Shown here in pieces: positions 7,972-16,589 of a DNA stretch of 64,000 bases (positions within the stretch are counted from its first letter, which is position 1; the number at the start of each line of letters is the position of its first letter). This DNA is from Flagellimonas meridianipacifica (GTDB lineage: Bacteria; Bacteroidota; Bacteroidia; Flavobacteriales; Flavobacteriaceae), in assembly GCF_003001695.1 (NCBI RefSeq), contig NZ_PVYX01000001.1, forward strand, positions 1,240,001-1,304,000, in the 5' to 3' direction. Under the pieces are notes generated by a model. That model saw only the letters and a program-made list of their open reading frames with translations. It was not told where the DNA came from and searched no databases. Position numbers and translations under genes: made by a program.

Positions 7972-9525
7972 ATGGGATTAAGAAATGTAGGACTACTTAC
8001 CTTATTGTTTTTTTTGTTTTACGCATGTTCCGATGACGACACTTCAGGAGACACAAATCCTGATTTGGATTCAGACGTAATTAGGTCCATTAATGTGCGA
8101 TTGAACCCAACGGGATATGCTCCTTTGAATGCTTTGATCGATTTGGAAACCTTAGAAGCGGTTTCTGTTGAAATAACTGTTGTGGGCCGTGAGGGTAGCA
8201 CCTCAAATATTACTAGAAGTTTCCCAGGAACAGCAACATCTTTTGAACTTGAAGTATTTGGACTATATGCCAATTACAACAATACGTTGGAACTGACTTT
8301 ATTTGACGGCTCCGGAGTTGTTTTGGAAAATCGGGAGGTAACCGTGGAAACCCCTCCGTTGATTGCCGATATGCCGCAAATTTCCATTGATGTTCCCACA
8401 AATACCTCAGAACTGGAGTTCAATCTGGTTAATTATTTTGGGTTTAGTCAAAATTTTAGACCCCAACGCCCTTTCATTTTCGACCAGTTTGGAGATATTC
8501 GATGGTATTTGAATTTTACAAGTCACCCAGAGCTTTCAGATTTGTTTTTTGATAATGGAATGACCCAACTTCGCAATGGGAACTTTTTGTTTGGAAACGC
8601 CGCCACCCGGTCCATTTACGAAATAGACCTTTTTGGAAGGATTGTGGATTCGTGGAGTTTGCAGGGGAACGGTTTTCATCATCATGTTATAGAAAAACCT
8701 GACGGGAACCTCTTGGTAACGATTAACGACGCGAGTAAGTCGACTGTTGAAGATGTGGTCATTGAAATAGATAGGGCCACGGGAGAGTTCATAAATACAT
8801 GGGATTTAAACAACTCCTTGGATAACTCACGTAGGGGATGGCCCACAGATTTAGCCGACCTTAATGAGGACTGGTTTCATGCCAACGCGCTTGAGTACAG
8901 TGCTGAAGATGATGAGATAATTGTGTCGGGTAGAACACAGGGAGTAGTTAAATTAAATCAACAAAATGAGGTCAGTTATATTTTGGCCCCACACAGGGAT
9001 TGGAATACTTCTGGTGACGGAACTGATTTAGCCCAGTTTTTATTGACCCCGCTGGATGCAAATGACCAACCTATTACGGATTTGGATGTTCTGGATGGAA
9101 CCGTAAACCATCCGGATTTTGAATGGTCATGGTACCAACATTCCCCAATATTGATGCCTAATGGCAACCTTATGATTTTTGATAATGGGGATAATAGAAA
9201 TTATATCAACGCTGGCCCGTACAGTAGGGCAGTAGAGTACGAAATTGATGAACAGAATAAAACCATAAAACAGGTTTGGTCCTACGGTAAGGAACGCGGT
9301 TCTGAAACCTATGCGCGAATTGTTTCGAAGGTCAGCTATTTATCGGATAAAAACTCCGTTTTGTTTACACCAGGTTCTTCGGTTAGTGGGGGAGTTCCAG
9401 CGGGAAAAGTAATTGAGGTTGATTATGGTACAAAATCGGTACTTTTCGAAGCAACCATTAATCCGCCCAATACGATTTTCAATATCAGTTTTCATAATGT
9501 GCTTCGGGTTTCTTTATTGGATTGA
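7972..9525 (+). CDS. Aryl-sulfate sulfotransferase-like lipoprotein
   Basis: A 517-residue lipoprotein (lipobox ending at Cys19, followed by SDDD). After an N-terminal beta domain of about 120 residues it forms a beta-propeller of the arylsulfotransferase (ASST) type. Typical blades contain His and Asp/Asn-rich turns, such as FHHHVIEKPDGNLLVT, DWFHANALEYS and WYQHSPILMPNGNLMIFDNGD. Family members move sulfate between phenolic compounds without PAPS using an active-site His; the paired His residues seen here are compatible with that. It stands alone between the divergent lycopene cyclase and the convergent thioredoxin-like gene. The substrate is unknown, and a non-catalytic propeller is possible. 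Confidence 0.8.
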   Translation: MGLRNVGLLTLLFFLFYACSDDDTSGDTNPDLDSDVIRSINVRLNPTGYAPLNALIDLETLEAVSVEITVVGREGSTSNITRSFPGTATSFELEVFGLYANYNNTLELTLFDGSGVVLENREVTVETPPLIADMPQISIDVPTNTSELEFNLVNYFGFSQNFRPQRPFIFDQFGDIRWYLNFTSHPELSDLFFDNGMTQLRNGNFLFGNAATRSIYEIDLFGRIVDSWSLQGNGFHHHVIEKPDGNLLVTINDASKSTVEDVVIEIDRATGEFINTWDLNNSLDNSRRGWPTDLADLNEDWFHANALEYSAEDDEIIVSGRTQGVVKLNQQNEVSYILAPHRDWNTSGDGTDLAQFLLTPLDANDQPITDLDVLDGTVNHPDFEWSWYQHSPILMPNGNLMIFDNGDNRNYINAGPYSRAVEYEIDEQNKTIKQVWSYGKERGSETYARIVSKVSYLSDKNSVLFTPGSSVSGGVPAGKVIEVDYGTKSVLFEATINPPNTIFNISFHNVLRVSLLD

Positions 9526-9543
9526 CCTGGAAATAGCGTTTTA

Positions 9544-10035
9544 TTACTGACTGCTAAGGATTCCATTCAACTTTTTGGGAGACAGATACTCAAAATATCG
9601 CGCAATAATCTCAAATCTTTCATTGAAGACTATTATGGCTGGGAGCGAAAAAGGACGGTTTTCTCGAGAGGCCAGGAGTAGGGGAATTTGATGTGTAGGA
9701 TTTCTTTTTTTGCCAACTTCTTTATTTGTATAGATATCACCACCAAAAGCAATGGTTTCTGTAGTCTCGGCATTCATCTTAACGGCATAATACTCCGAAT
9801 TGAGCAAAGAAATTGCCTTTTTATCCTTAAATGCTGCTTTGTCCATTTTCTTACAATAAGCGCACCAGTCTGCATAAAAATCAATGAAGACTTTTTTTGG
9901 TTTTATTGCTAGGGAGTCTTCCAATTGTTCAAAACTGAGCCATTGAATTTCCTCTTCTTGTGCTACAGCTTCAAGAGGAGACAAAAGCGTAATCAAAAAA
10001 AACAGTGTCCCAAAGGGAAGAAAAGTTTTTTTCAT
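9544..10035 (-). CDS. Secreted thioredoxin-fold protein (CAYC)
   Basis: This 163-residue protein has a signal peptide (about 1-25) and a thioredoxin-like domain with the redox motif WCAYC (Cys58, Cys61) after FIDFYAD. It resembles the DUF255/DsbD-gamma-like periplasmic thioredoxins. A longer frame from 10086 only adds non-signal residues, so the ATG at 10035 is chosen. It lies 34 nt downstream of the TonB-dependent receptor gene on the same strand and may be co-transcribed with it. A role in disulfide reduction or maturation of a periplasmic partner is inferred. Confidence 0.82.
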   Translation of the reverse strand: MKKTFLPFGTLFFLITLLSPLEAVAQEEEIQWLSFEQLEDSLAIKPKKVFIDFYADWCAYCKKMDKAAFKDKKAISLLNSEYYAVKMNAETTETIAFGGDIYTNKEVGKKRNPTHQIPLLLASRENRPFSLPAIIVFNERFEIIARYFEYLSPKKLNGILSSQ

Positions 10036-10069
10036 ATGTGATATTGTGTATTTCAAACTACAACATTTA

Positions 10070-12421
10070 TCAATGAAGCTTTCCAAATTTTAGGCCAAAA
10101 AAGAAGGCACGAGGGGCATCAGGACCATAGATATAATCAGAATCCCGTCCTGGACCTATATCAAAATCATCCTGAAAGCTATTAAAAATATTAGTCACTC
10201 CGCCAGAGACCGTACCCATAAAAGAGTCACTAAAATCGAAATGGGTTTCCAACTTAATGTTCATATCAAAAAATGAACCTGAATCGTTTAGCTCCAAAAA
10301 TCCATTATCACTGATTACTCTTGGAACGGTCATATTACCCGTATAGGTTCCCGTAACATCTATATTAAACTTTTCATTGGGAATCCATGTGGTGTTCAAA
10401 TAGCCATAAAAATTGGGCACGCGAACGAATTCATCGATAACGATATCATTTTCTCCGGGTGTTCCGTCACTTTCAAATAATAGTTGAGGTTCATCCCATT
10501 CGGTTTGCTGTAAAGTACCACCCAATTGAAAACGCCATTCTGGATTTGGAGATAGCCCTAACTCAAAATTAGAGCCATAAACACGAGCTCCTTCACCGTT
10601 TCTTACTTCCTCTATAATTGAACCATTTTCTAAAACCGCACCGGTACTCACCAAAGTGAAAGGGTCTTCCAAACTGGTGTAAAATCCTTCCAATAGGAAA
10701 TCAAATTGTAATAGATTCTTGGTTTTGGAATAATTCAATGAACCTGTAAATGCATTTGAAAATTCAGTATCCAAGTCCTCTGATAAGATGACGAATTGCG
10801 GTTCACCGCCTACACTGGAAATATGAAGGTCTTCATTAAAAGTTTGTGGGGCCCGAAAACCTCTAGCATAGCCTCCTCGAAGACGCAACTCCTCCGTGAG
10901 TTTGTAGGATAAAGTAATTCTCGGTGAGAGCGCAGTTTGGTTTAGGTCCAAGTCCCTTTCAATACCTCCCACAGAATAATCTCCGATTACATTGACATTA
11001 TCCAAACGGGCTCCCAATAAAGCGGAAAATGTATCCGAAGGTTTCCATTCGTATTGGGCATAACCCCCCAAGGTGTTTACATTTTGGTCTACGAGTCTAT
11101 TATATCCAGGTATTTGGTCTTCCGTAGTGCTATAGTTAAACTCTGCTCCTGCAGTGAGCACATCATTATTTTGAAACGTCTTGGTTATTTGTAGACCATT
11201 GACCCAAGCCAAATCTTTGGTGGTGCCAAAAGCATTATTGGCCAACAAACTGTCTTGTCTGGTTCTTCCACCGCCCAGTCCTCCGTAAAAACTATCGCGA
11301 TTGGTATAGGAGGCCGAAGTATAAACCTGCGTTTGTTGTGTGCCATCTTTGCTACTTATTTCATAATCTGCGCCACCAATAAAGGTATCATGGTCCAATT
11401 CTTCTGTAATATCGGTAAATTGGGGAGCCAGCTCCAATCGGTCTCCTCCTCTTCGATATTCTCGAATGGCGTTTAAGTTCACGGAAATACGACTCCTATC
11501 CGTCGGTTTTAAAAAGGCCTTTGCTCCAACTGTAGTATTGCGTAGTTCCACCAGTTCCGTAAATCCATCATCATTGGCATCATATGCTTGTCGGTTTCGA
11601 TAAGTACCAAAAAGCGTAACACCACTATTAAGATCATCAGCAACAATGGAACTGTTGAAATTAACGATTCGGTCAAGGGCGTCACCATCAATAATGGCGA
11701 GGTTGCTTCCTATTTCCCAGGTGTTTAAAATAGGGTCTTTGGTAATTATGTTTACGGTTCCCGCGATGGCATTGGACCCGTAAAGTGCGGAACCACCACT
11801 ACGAACCACCTCTACACGTTCAATAATATTAGTAGGAATCTGCTCCAAACCATAAACCCCCAAAAGAGAAGTGAAAATGGGTCGGCTATTCAAAAGTATT
11901 TGGGTGTAGGCACCATCCAAGCCATTTAATCTTACCTGTGTAAAACCACAGTTTTGGCAGTTGGTCTCTACACGAACTCCTGGAGCAAAATTAAGTCCCT
12001 CGGCTACGGTAATAGATTGGGTGGCCGTGAGTAATCGTGGTTTTAAAGAGGAGACCACCACAGGAGCACTTCTACGTTCCACACGGTTTCGAGTGGCACT
12101 GATTACCACCTCGTCCAATCCTAAAACATCCTCAATTAATGTGAAATCAACGGTCAGAGATGAACGTTGAGAAATGGTCAGTTCTTTATTTTGGGAACGG
12201 TACCCTTGTGATTGGGCAACCAAGATGATTTCACCCTCAGCAATTTGAAGTTGATAAGTGCCATCTACATCTGTGGTCGTACCAATGTTTTTGCCTTTCA
12301 CGAAAACACTTACAAACGGTATGGGTTCTCCATTGGATGATACCGTCCCTGAAATGGTAACCGTTTGTGCGGATAAAAAGGTGCATGACATTGCCACAAG
12401 AAAAAAGACGAGATGTTTCAA
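10070..12421 (-). CDS. TonB-dependent outer-membrane receptor, probably iron/siderophore
   Basis: This 783-residue protein has a signal peptide (about 1-19), a carboxypeptidase-regulatory-like beta domain (about 20-105) typical of Bacteroidota receptors, a TonB-box-like LDEVVISATR, a plug (about 120-235, with SGGSALYGSNAIAGTVNIIT) and a 22-strand barrel to the C-terminus. The plug carries a Cys pair (NCQNC). The start is TTG at 12421, because the upstream codons reach a stop and the next ATG would destroy the signal peptide. It diverges from a DtxR-type metal regulator with a palindrome between them, so iron or manganese control is likely. Confidence 0.92.
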   Translation of the reverse strand: MKHLVFFLVAMSCTFLSAQTVTISGTVSSNGEPIPFVSVFVKGKNIGTTTDVDGTYQLQIAEGEIILVAQSQGYRSQNKELTISQRSSLTVDFTLIEDVLGLDEVVISATRNRVERRSAPVVVSSLKPRLLTATQSITVAEGLNFAPGVRVETNCQNCGFTQVRLNGLDGAYTQILLNSRPIFTSLLGVYGLEQIPTNIIERVEVVRSGGSALYGSNAIAGTVNIITKDPILNTWEIGSNLAIIDGDALDRIVNFNSSIVADDLNSGVTLFGTYRNRQAYDANDDGFTELVELRNTTVGAKAFLKPTDRSRISVNLNAIREYRRGGDRLELAPQFTDITEELDHDTFIGGADYEISSKDGTQQTQVYTSASYTNRDSFYGGLGGGRTRQDSLLANNAFGTTKDLAWVNGLQITKTFQNNDVLTAGAEFNYSTTEDQIPGYNRLVDQNVNTLGGYAQYEWKPSDTFSALLGARLDNVNVIGDYSVGGIERDLDLNQTALSPRITLSYKLTEELRLRGGYARGFRAPQTFNEDLHISSVGGEPQFVILSEDLDTEFSNAFTGSLNYSKTKNLLQFDFLLEGFYTSLEDPFTLVSTGAVLENGSIIEEVRNGEGARVYGSNFELGLSPNPEWRFQLGGTLQQTEWDEPQLLFESDGTPGENDIVIDEFVRVPNFYGYLNTTWIPNEKFNIDVTGTYTGNMTVPRVISDNGFLELNDSGSFFDMNIKLETHFDFSDSFMGTVSGGVTNIFNSFQDDFDIGPGRDSDYIYGPDAPRAFFFGLKFGKLH

Positions 12422-12448
12422 GGATTAATTATTTAGAATTAGACCAAA

Positions 12449-12479
12449 CAAAAGTATGTAAATGCAACTAAGTCGCAAA
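12449..12479 (-). promoter_or_regulatory. Promoter of the TonB-dependent receptor
   Basis: The minus strand shows TTTG (12479-12476) and TACTTTTG (12456-12449), with a 19-nt spacer measured from the TTG. This is a complete Bacteroidota promoter with a leader of about 25 nt. Confidence 0.7.
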
Positions 12480-12503
12480 GAGAAAAAAAGAAATATTTAA
12501 ATA

Positions 12504-12527
12504 AATTTTTAGACAAATCTAAAAATT
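12504..12527. promoter_or_regulatory. Perfect palindrome between receptor and DtxR genes, likely metal-regulator operator
   Basis: AATTTTTAGA (12504-12513), a 4-nt spacer CAAA, then TCTAAAAATT (12518-12527) form perfect 10-bp arms. It overlaps the -33 TTG of the DtxR gene promoter and lies 25 bp upstream of the receptor -33 element. The TTTAGA-N4-TCTAAA core fits a DtxR/IdeR-type dimer site. Binding is inferred from symmetry and position. Confidence 0.65.
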
Positions 12528-12555
12528 GGTTTTGACAAATAAAAATGTATTTTTG
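12526..12555 (+). promoter_or_regulatory. Promoter of the dtxR-zip operon
   Basis: TTG (12526-12528), a 19-nt spacer and TATTTTTG (12548-12555) form a full Bacteroidota promoter. Its -33 element lies on the right edge of the palindrome, so a bound repressor would block it. The ATG is 13 nt after the box, giving a very short leader. Confidence 0.7.
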
Positions 12556-12567
12556 AAAAAACTTTGT

Positions 12568-13224
12568 ATGACTCGTTCCGAGGAGAATTATATAAAGATT
12601 ATCTTCCATCTGGGTGGAAATACATCTACCCTCATCTCCACCAATGCCATTGCCGAACAGATGGCAACGAAACCTTCTTCTGTTACTGATATGTCCAAAA
12701 AACTTGCGGAGAAAGGATTGCTGCATTATAAAAGGTATCAGGGTGTTACGTTAACTGAGTTAGGTGTAAAAGTGGCGCTTTCCATCATTCGAAAACATCG
12801 ACTTTGGGAAGTGTTCTTGGTTGAAAAATTGGATTTTACCTGGGATGAGGTCCATGAAGTTGCCGAACAGTTGGAACATATAAAAAGTGAAAAGCTAATT
12901 GACCAAATTGATGCCTTGCTGGGTTACCCCAAATACGACCCTCATGGTGACCCCATTCCCAGCAAGGATGGTGAGTTTTTGGAACGGGACAAACAACTTT
13001 TGAGCGATATGCCCAAACAGAGTATAGGGGTTTGTGTAGGTGTAAAAGATACTTCTACCCCTTTTTTAAAGTTTCTTGACAAGAACCAAATTGCGTTGGG
13101 AAACACCATAAAAGTGCTGGACATTGAGGACTTTGACCAGTCGCTTTCCATTTTAATAAACAACAAAAAATTGAACATATCACATCAGATTGCATCCAAT
13201 CTTTATGTGAAAAAGCAAAACTAA
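12568..13224 (+). CDS. DtxR/MntR family metal-dependent transcriptional regulator
   Basis: This 218-residue regulator has a winged helix-turn-helix at about residues 1-60 (ISTNAIAEQMATKPSSVTDM), a metal-binding dimerisation domain (HRLWEVFL, EVAEQLEHI, GYPKYDPHGDPIP) and a C-terminal FeoA/SH3-like domain. The metal ligands are the usual His, Glu and Cys/Met positions; which metal is sensed cannot be settled by eye. The ATG at 12568 is chosen because the promoter box lies at 12548-12555. Its TAA overlaps the ATG of the ZIP transporter (TAATG), so the two are co-translated, and the TonB receptor diverges. Confidence 0.92.
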   Translation: MTRSEENYIKIIFHLGGNTSTLISTNAIAEQMATKPSSVTDMSKKLAEKGLLHYKRYQGVTLTELGVKVALSIIRKHRLWEVFLVEKLDFTWDEVHEVAEQLEHIKSEKLIDQIDALLGYPKYDPHGDPIPSKDGEFLERDKQLLSDMPKQSIGVCVGVKDTSTPFLKFLDKNQIALGNTIKVLDIEDFDQSLSILINNKKLNISHQIASNLYVKKQN

Positions 13225-14045
13225 TGGAACAAATAATCAACTATTTTGAAAGTATCAATCCAATTCTGGCGGCTTTGTACGCCACGCTTTTCACTTGGGG
13301 CCTTACGGCGGTTGGCGCTGGATTGGTCTTTTTCTTTAAAAGCGCAAATCGGGCTTTATTGGATGGAATGCTAGGTTTTACTGGAGGGGTAATGGTAGCA
13401 GCAAGCTTCTGGAGTCTATTGGCACCTGGAATTGAAATGAGTCCCGGAGAAGGTTTTACTAAAGTGATTCCTGCGGCCATCGGATTCCTGCTGGGTGCGG
13501 CCTTTATTTTTGGTTTGGATAAGATACTCCCCCACCTACATATTAACTTTCGTGAAGAAGAAGCCGAAGGGGTAAAAACGCCTTGGCGTAGAACGACCTT
13601 GCTTACTTTGGCAATTACATTGCACAACATTCCTGAAGGTTTGGCCGTTGGCGTTCTTTTTGGTGGAGTGGCCGCAGGTTTTGATGGTGCCAGTATTGGT
13701 GGTGCCGTGGCCTTGGCACTGGGGATAGGATTACAGAACTTTCCAGAAGGGTTTGCAGTGGCTATGCCTTTGCGTAGACATGGATTGAGCCGTTGGAAGA
13801 GTTGGTTGTACGGACAGGCATCCGCTATTGTGGAACCGATTGCTGGAGTATTGGGAGCTTGGGCCGTACTCACTTTTGAACCCTTATTACCCTATGCGCT
13901 GTCATTCGCTGCCGGTGCCATGATTTTTGTGGTGGTAGAAGAAGTAATTCCAGAAACACAAAGGGATAAGTATACTGACATTGCCACTCTTGGGTTCATT
14001 GGCGGATTTATTATTATGATGACCTTGGATGTGGGGTTGGGGTAA
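13224..14045 (+). CDS. ZIP family metal transporter
   Basis: This inner-membrane divalent metal (Zn/Fe/Mn) permease has 273 residues and about eight membrane segments. It shows both ZIP signature helices: LHNIPEGLAVGV in the fourth segment and LQNFPEGFAVAMPL in the fifth, whose His/Asn/Glu residues form the binuclear metal site. It overlaps the DtxR-type regulator stop by one base, so regulator and transporter form an operon. The cation imported is inferred only from that coupling. Confidence 0.92.
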   Translation: MEQIINYFESINPILAALYATLFTWGLTAVGAGLVFFFKSANRALLDGMLGFTGGVMVAASFWSLLAPGIEMSPGEGFTKVIPAAIGFLLGAAFIFGLDKILPHLHINFREEEAEGVKTPWRRTTLLTLAITLHNIPEGLAVGVLFGGVAAGFDGASIGGAVALALGIGLQNFPEGFAVAMPLRRHGLSRWKSWLYGQASAIVEPIAGVLGAWAVLTFEPLLPYALSFAAGAMIFVVVEEVIPETQRDKYTDIATLGFIGGFIIMMTLDVGLG

Positions 14046-14064
14046 TGATAACTACCTTTATACC

Positions 14065-14571
14065 ATGAAAAGACTATTATACCTCCTACTCCTGCTTTTG
14101 GGAGTTCAATTACAGGCACAAACGGTAGCTGATTTTCAAAAAGAAATCGATGAATCTGTTTGGAAACCATTTCAACAAGCCTTTGAAGCTTTAGATGGTG
14201 AAGCGCTAAATGCAACCTATGCCGAAGAAGTACTGCGGGTAACTCCTCAAGGAATTGATACTCAGAATGCATTTAAGGAAGCAAATCTGAAACGTTTTGA
14301 ACAAAACAAAGCCGATGGTATTTCCATTGCTTTGGATTTCTGGTTTGATAGTCGTCATACCAATGGTGCTGCTTCCTACGAAGTAGGCTTTTACCGCATT
14401 GGATTTATGGATGAAGCTGGCAAGACCAACTACAGTTATGGACAATTTCATATCGTAATCCAAAAACAAAAAGGGGAGTGGAAGATTACCCAAGATTGGG
14501 ATACTACCACCATTAACGGGAAAACGATTAGCGCAGAAGATTTTGCCAAGAAAGAACCAATACGGTTTTAA
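14065..14571 (+). CDS. Secreted SnoaL/DUF4440-like (NTF2 fold) protein
   Basis: This 168-residue protein has a clear signal peptide (about 1-18, ending VQLQAQ) and a single NTF2-like domain with the pattern WKPFQQAFEALDGEALNATYAEEV at the start and a C-terminal WKITQDWDTT strand. Such domains occur as enzymes or ligand binders; no catalytic residues are identifiable. It lies 19 nt after the ZIP gene and may be read through with it. Its stop overlaps the stop of the convergent gene at 14568. Confidence 0.75.
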   Translation: MKRLLYLLLLLLGVQLQAQTVADFQKEIDESVWKPFQQAFEALDGEALNATYAEEVLRVTPQGIDTQNAFKEANLKRFEQNKADGISIALDFWFDSRHTNGAASYEVGFYRIGFMDEAGKTNYSYGQFHIVIQKQKGEWKITQDWDTTTINGKTISAEDFAKKEPIRF

Positions 14572-15044
14572 GCGCGTAACTCTTCGAGCAGCAAGCCAAA
14601 ATCGTATTGTAGGTCTTCGTGAAGGGCGGCTATCTTTTTCTCTATAAAAAGCAATTGTCTTTCATAGAGATTCATCAAGGTGACATTCCTTCGGATGGAA
14701 GGCTGAAAGTCCTTTAGCTTTTCGCAGAAATATATCAGGAGTTCCACCTCGGTTTCTTTGTTACCAGAATAGCGAATGAACTTTTTAAGTGTCCTTAGAA
14801 TCTTTCGAACACTTTTTTTGATGTAGAAAAAACTGTTGGTATTGATTAAAGAGAACTGTTCATCCATTTCAGATTTCACATGTTCAATATATCCTGCTTC
14901 GTTGTCCGCTTCAAAAAGCAGATAGGTAAGTAATTCCTTGTTTTCTTTTTTGAATCGGGCTAAACGCAAGCAGAGCTGAAGAATCTCATCGTCCGACCTG
15001 TATTGCAGTTCTTTTTTTAATTGTGCTATCGTAGCCGTTTTCAT
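14568..15044 (-). CDS. Conserved hypothetical helical protein
   Basis: A 158-residue, highly charged, all-helical cytoplasmic protein without signal peptide or membrane segment. It begins with IAQLKKELQYRSDDEILQLCLRLARFKKENKELL, shown here in part: LRLARFKKENKELL is the most regular helix. No family is recognised with certainty. It follows the VIT1/CCC1 transporter by 13 nt and is the last gene of a minus-strand run that starts with the Tricorn-like protease, so it is likely expressed with the transporter. Confidence 0.65.
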   Translation of the reverse strand: MKTATIAQLKKELQYRSDDEILQLCLRLARFKKENKELLTYLLFEADNEAGYIEHVKSEMDEQFSLINTNSFFYIKKSVRKILRTLKKFIRYSGNKETEVELLIYFCEKLKDFQPSIRRNVTLMNLYERQLLFIEKKIAALHEDLQYDFGLLLEELRA

Positions 15045-15057
15045 TTTGGGAATGTAT

Positions 15058-15798
15058 TTAGACGGCTATCAATTGTTCTAGAAAGTCTCCGACAAAATAG
15101 GAGACAACCGCGGCAATTCCGCCCAATACCAAAGTCTCCAAAATACCCTTGATTATAGACGTCTGATTCACATAGGTCTTTAACCAACCAACAATAATAA
15201 ATCCAAGGCCGGTTAAAACGGATGCAATCAAGAACAGGTTTTTGTCCAAAGGCGAAACATAATCCACCACGTAAATAACTAGAGGAATTAGGCCTATCAA
15301 AATGAAGGAAATATAGGTGGTCGCCCCAATCCAAAATGGGGAACGGTCTTCTTTTACCATTTCCAGTTCTTCTTTCATCATGGTATTTACCCAAATCTCC
15401 CTATCATTGGTAATCACCTCTACCACCTTGTCCAATAACTCTCCTTCAAATCCTTTGGCCGCATAAATCTCCTTGATTTCCTCTTTTTCAACATCAGGAA
15501 GATTTTCAATCTCCCAATATTCCACCTGCTTATGTTTATTGTAATTGTCCTGTTCTGATTTTGTGGAGAGATAAGCGCCTACTGACATTGCAAAACCATC
15601 TGCTAACAGGTTCGCGAAACCCAGAATAATGATGATAGAACTGTCCAATCCAGCACCCACAGAACCTGCAACTACGGCAAAAGTGGTTACACACCCGTCA
15701 ATGCCTCCATAAACGAATTCTCCAAGGTATTTTTCAAAGCGCTTGAACATACCTGAGTTTTGATGGAGCTGATTTTCGCTATGTGGGACGGTATTCAT
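15058..15798 (-). CDS. VIT1/CCC1 family iron/manganese transporter
   Basis: This 246-residue membrane protein of the vacuolar iron transporter family exports or sequesters Fe2+/Mn2+ in exchange for protons. It shows the N-terminal signature GEFVYGGIDGCVTTFAVVAG, the second helix LLADGFAMSVGAYL, a cytoplasmic Glu-rich metal-binding region (EKEEIKEIYAAKGF, MMKEELEMV) and three C-terminal membrane helices. Met17 is a possible later start. It sits 9 nt after an SDR gene and before the helical protein at 14568. With the DtxR/ZIP/TonB and Feo loci it makes metal balance a theme of this region. Confidence 0.88.
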   Translation of the reverse strand: MNTVPHSENQLHQNSGMFKRFEKYLGEFVYGGIDGCVTTFAVVAGSVGAGLDSSIIIILGFANLLADGFAMSVGAYLSTKSEQDNYNKHKQVEYWEIENLPDVEKEEIKEIYAAKGFEGELLDKVVEVITNDREIWVNTMMKEELEMVKEDRSPFWIGATTYISFILIGLIPLVIYVVDYVSPLDKNLFLIASVLTGLGFIIVGWLKTYVNQTSIIKGILETLVLGGIAAVVSYFVGDFLEQLIAV

Positions 15799-15807
15799 TT
15801 GGTTGGA

Positions 15808-16572
15808 TTATTGACGAAGATAAGAAGCTCCATTGACATCTATAATGGTCCCCGAAGTGTATTCGGCCCCTTCCGAAGCCAAAAACAAAATAGCATGCGC
15901 TACTTCTTCGGGTTGTGCCATCCGTTGAAAAGGGGATTCACGTAGCAAGTTTTCCCGTTCAGCAGGTGTTAAGGTTACCGCAGCCATTTCGGTTTCTGTA
16001 AACCCCGGTGCTACGACACCAATATAAATATTGTAAGGCGCTAATTTTTTTGCCAAAGATTGGCTCATGGCATTTAATGCAGCCTTGCTTGCCCCATAGG
16101 CCGGCTTAGTGGGTTCGCCTCGAAAAGACCCTCGCGAAGAAACATTAACAATTCTACCTCCTCCTGTTTTAATCATAGACTGGGAGGCCCAGTAACTCAT
16201 GTTGGCTACTGCAAAAAGATTGGTCCTGAAGGTTTCTTCCCATGCATGGGTCCAATGGTCAAAGTCTACCTTATCGATTTCATGAAAAATAGAAATCCCC
16301 GCGTTGTTTACCAGTATATCGATTTGTCCAAAAGCCTTAACAAAATCATCAATCAATTCTTCACAATTCTCTTTTTGGGAAATGTCTTTTTGAAAGATTT
16401 GATGCCCCTCACCTTGTAACTCGGCAAGAGTTTTCTGAGCCTCTTTAACATTGCTTCTGAAATTAATACCAACCTTGGCTCCTTTTTGGGCAAAGGCAAT
16501 CGCGGTGGCTTTTCCTATTCCTCTAGAACCACCGGTAACAAGCACGGTTTTGTTGGTAAAATCCACTAGCAA
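15808..16572 (-). CDS. SDR family oxidoreductase (FabG-like)
   Basis: This short-chain dehydrogenase/reductase has about 254 residues, with the NAD(P) motif TGGSRGIG (13-20), NNAG near 89, catalytic Ser in NVSSRGS and YGASK (Tyr/Lys pair), and a C-terminal DVNGA typical of 3-oxoacyl-ACP-reductase-like enzymes. No ATG is available before an in-frame stop, so the start is TTG at 16572 or, equally plausible, GTG at 16566. It begins 17 nt after the Tricorn-like gene and precedes the VIT1 gene. Its substrate is unknown. Confidence 0.85.
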   Translation of the reverse strand: MLVDFTNKTVLVTGGSRGIGKATAIAFAQKGAKVGINFRSNVKEAQKTLAELQGEGHQIFQKDISQKENCEELIDDFVKAFGQIDILVNNAGISIFHEIDKVDFDHWTHAWEETFRTNLFAVANMSYWASQSMIKTGGGRIVNVSSRGSFRGEPTKPAYGASKAALNAMSQSLAKKLAPYNIYIGVVAPGFTETEMAAVTLTPAERENLLRESPFQRMAQPEEVAHAILFLASEGAEYTSGTIIDVNGASYLRQ

Positions 16573-16589
16573 ACACGTAAAGGTTGAAC

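Noticed and set aside
13241-13873. 210-residue minus-strand frame inside the ZIP gene
   Set aside because: It is rich in Pro/Ala/Lys as expected for the complement of a membrane-protein gene; the ZIP signatures lie on the plus strand.
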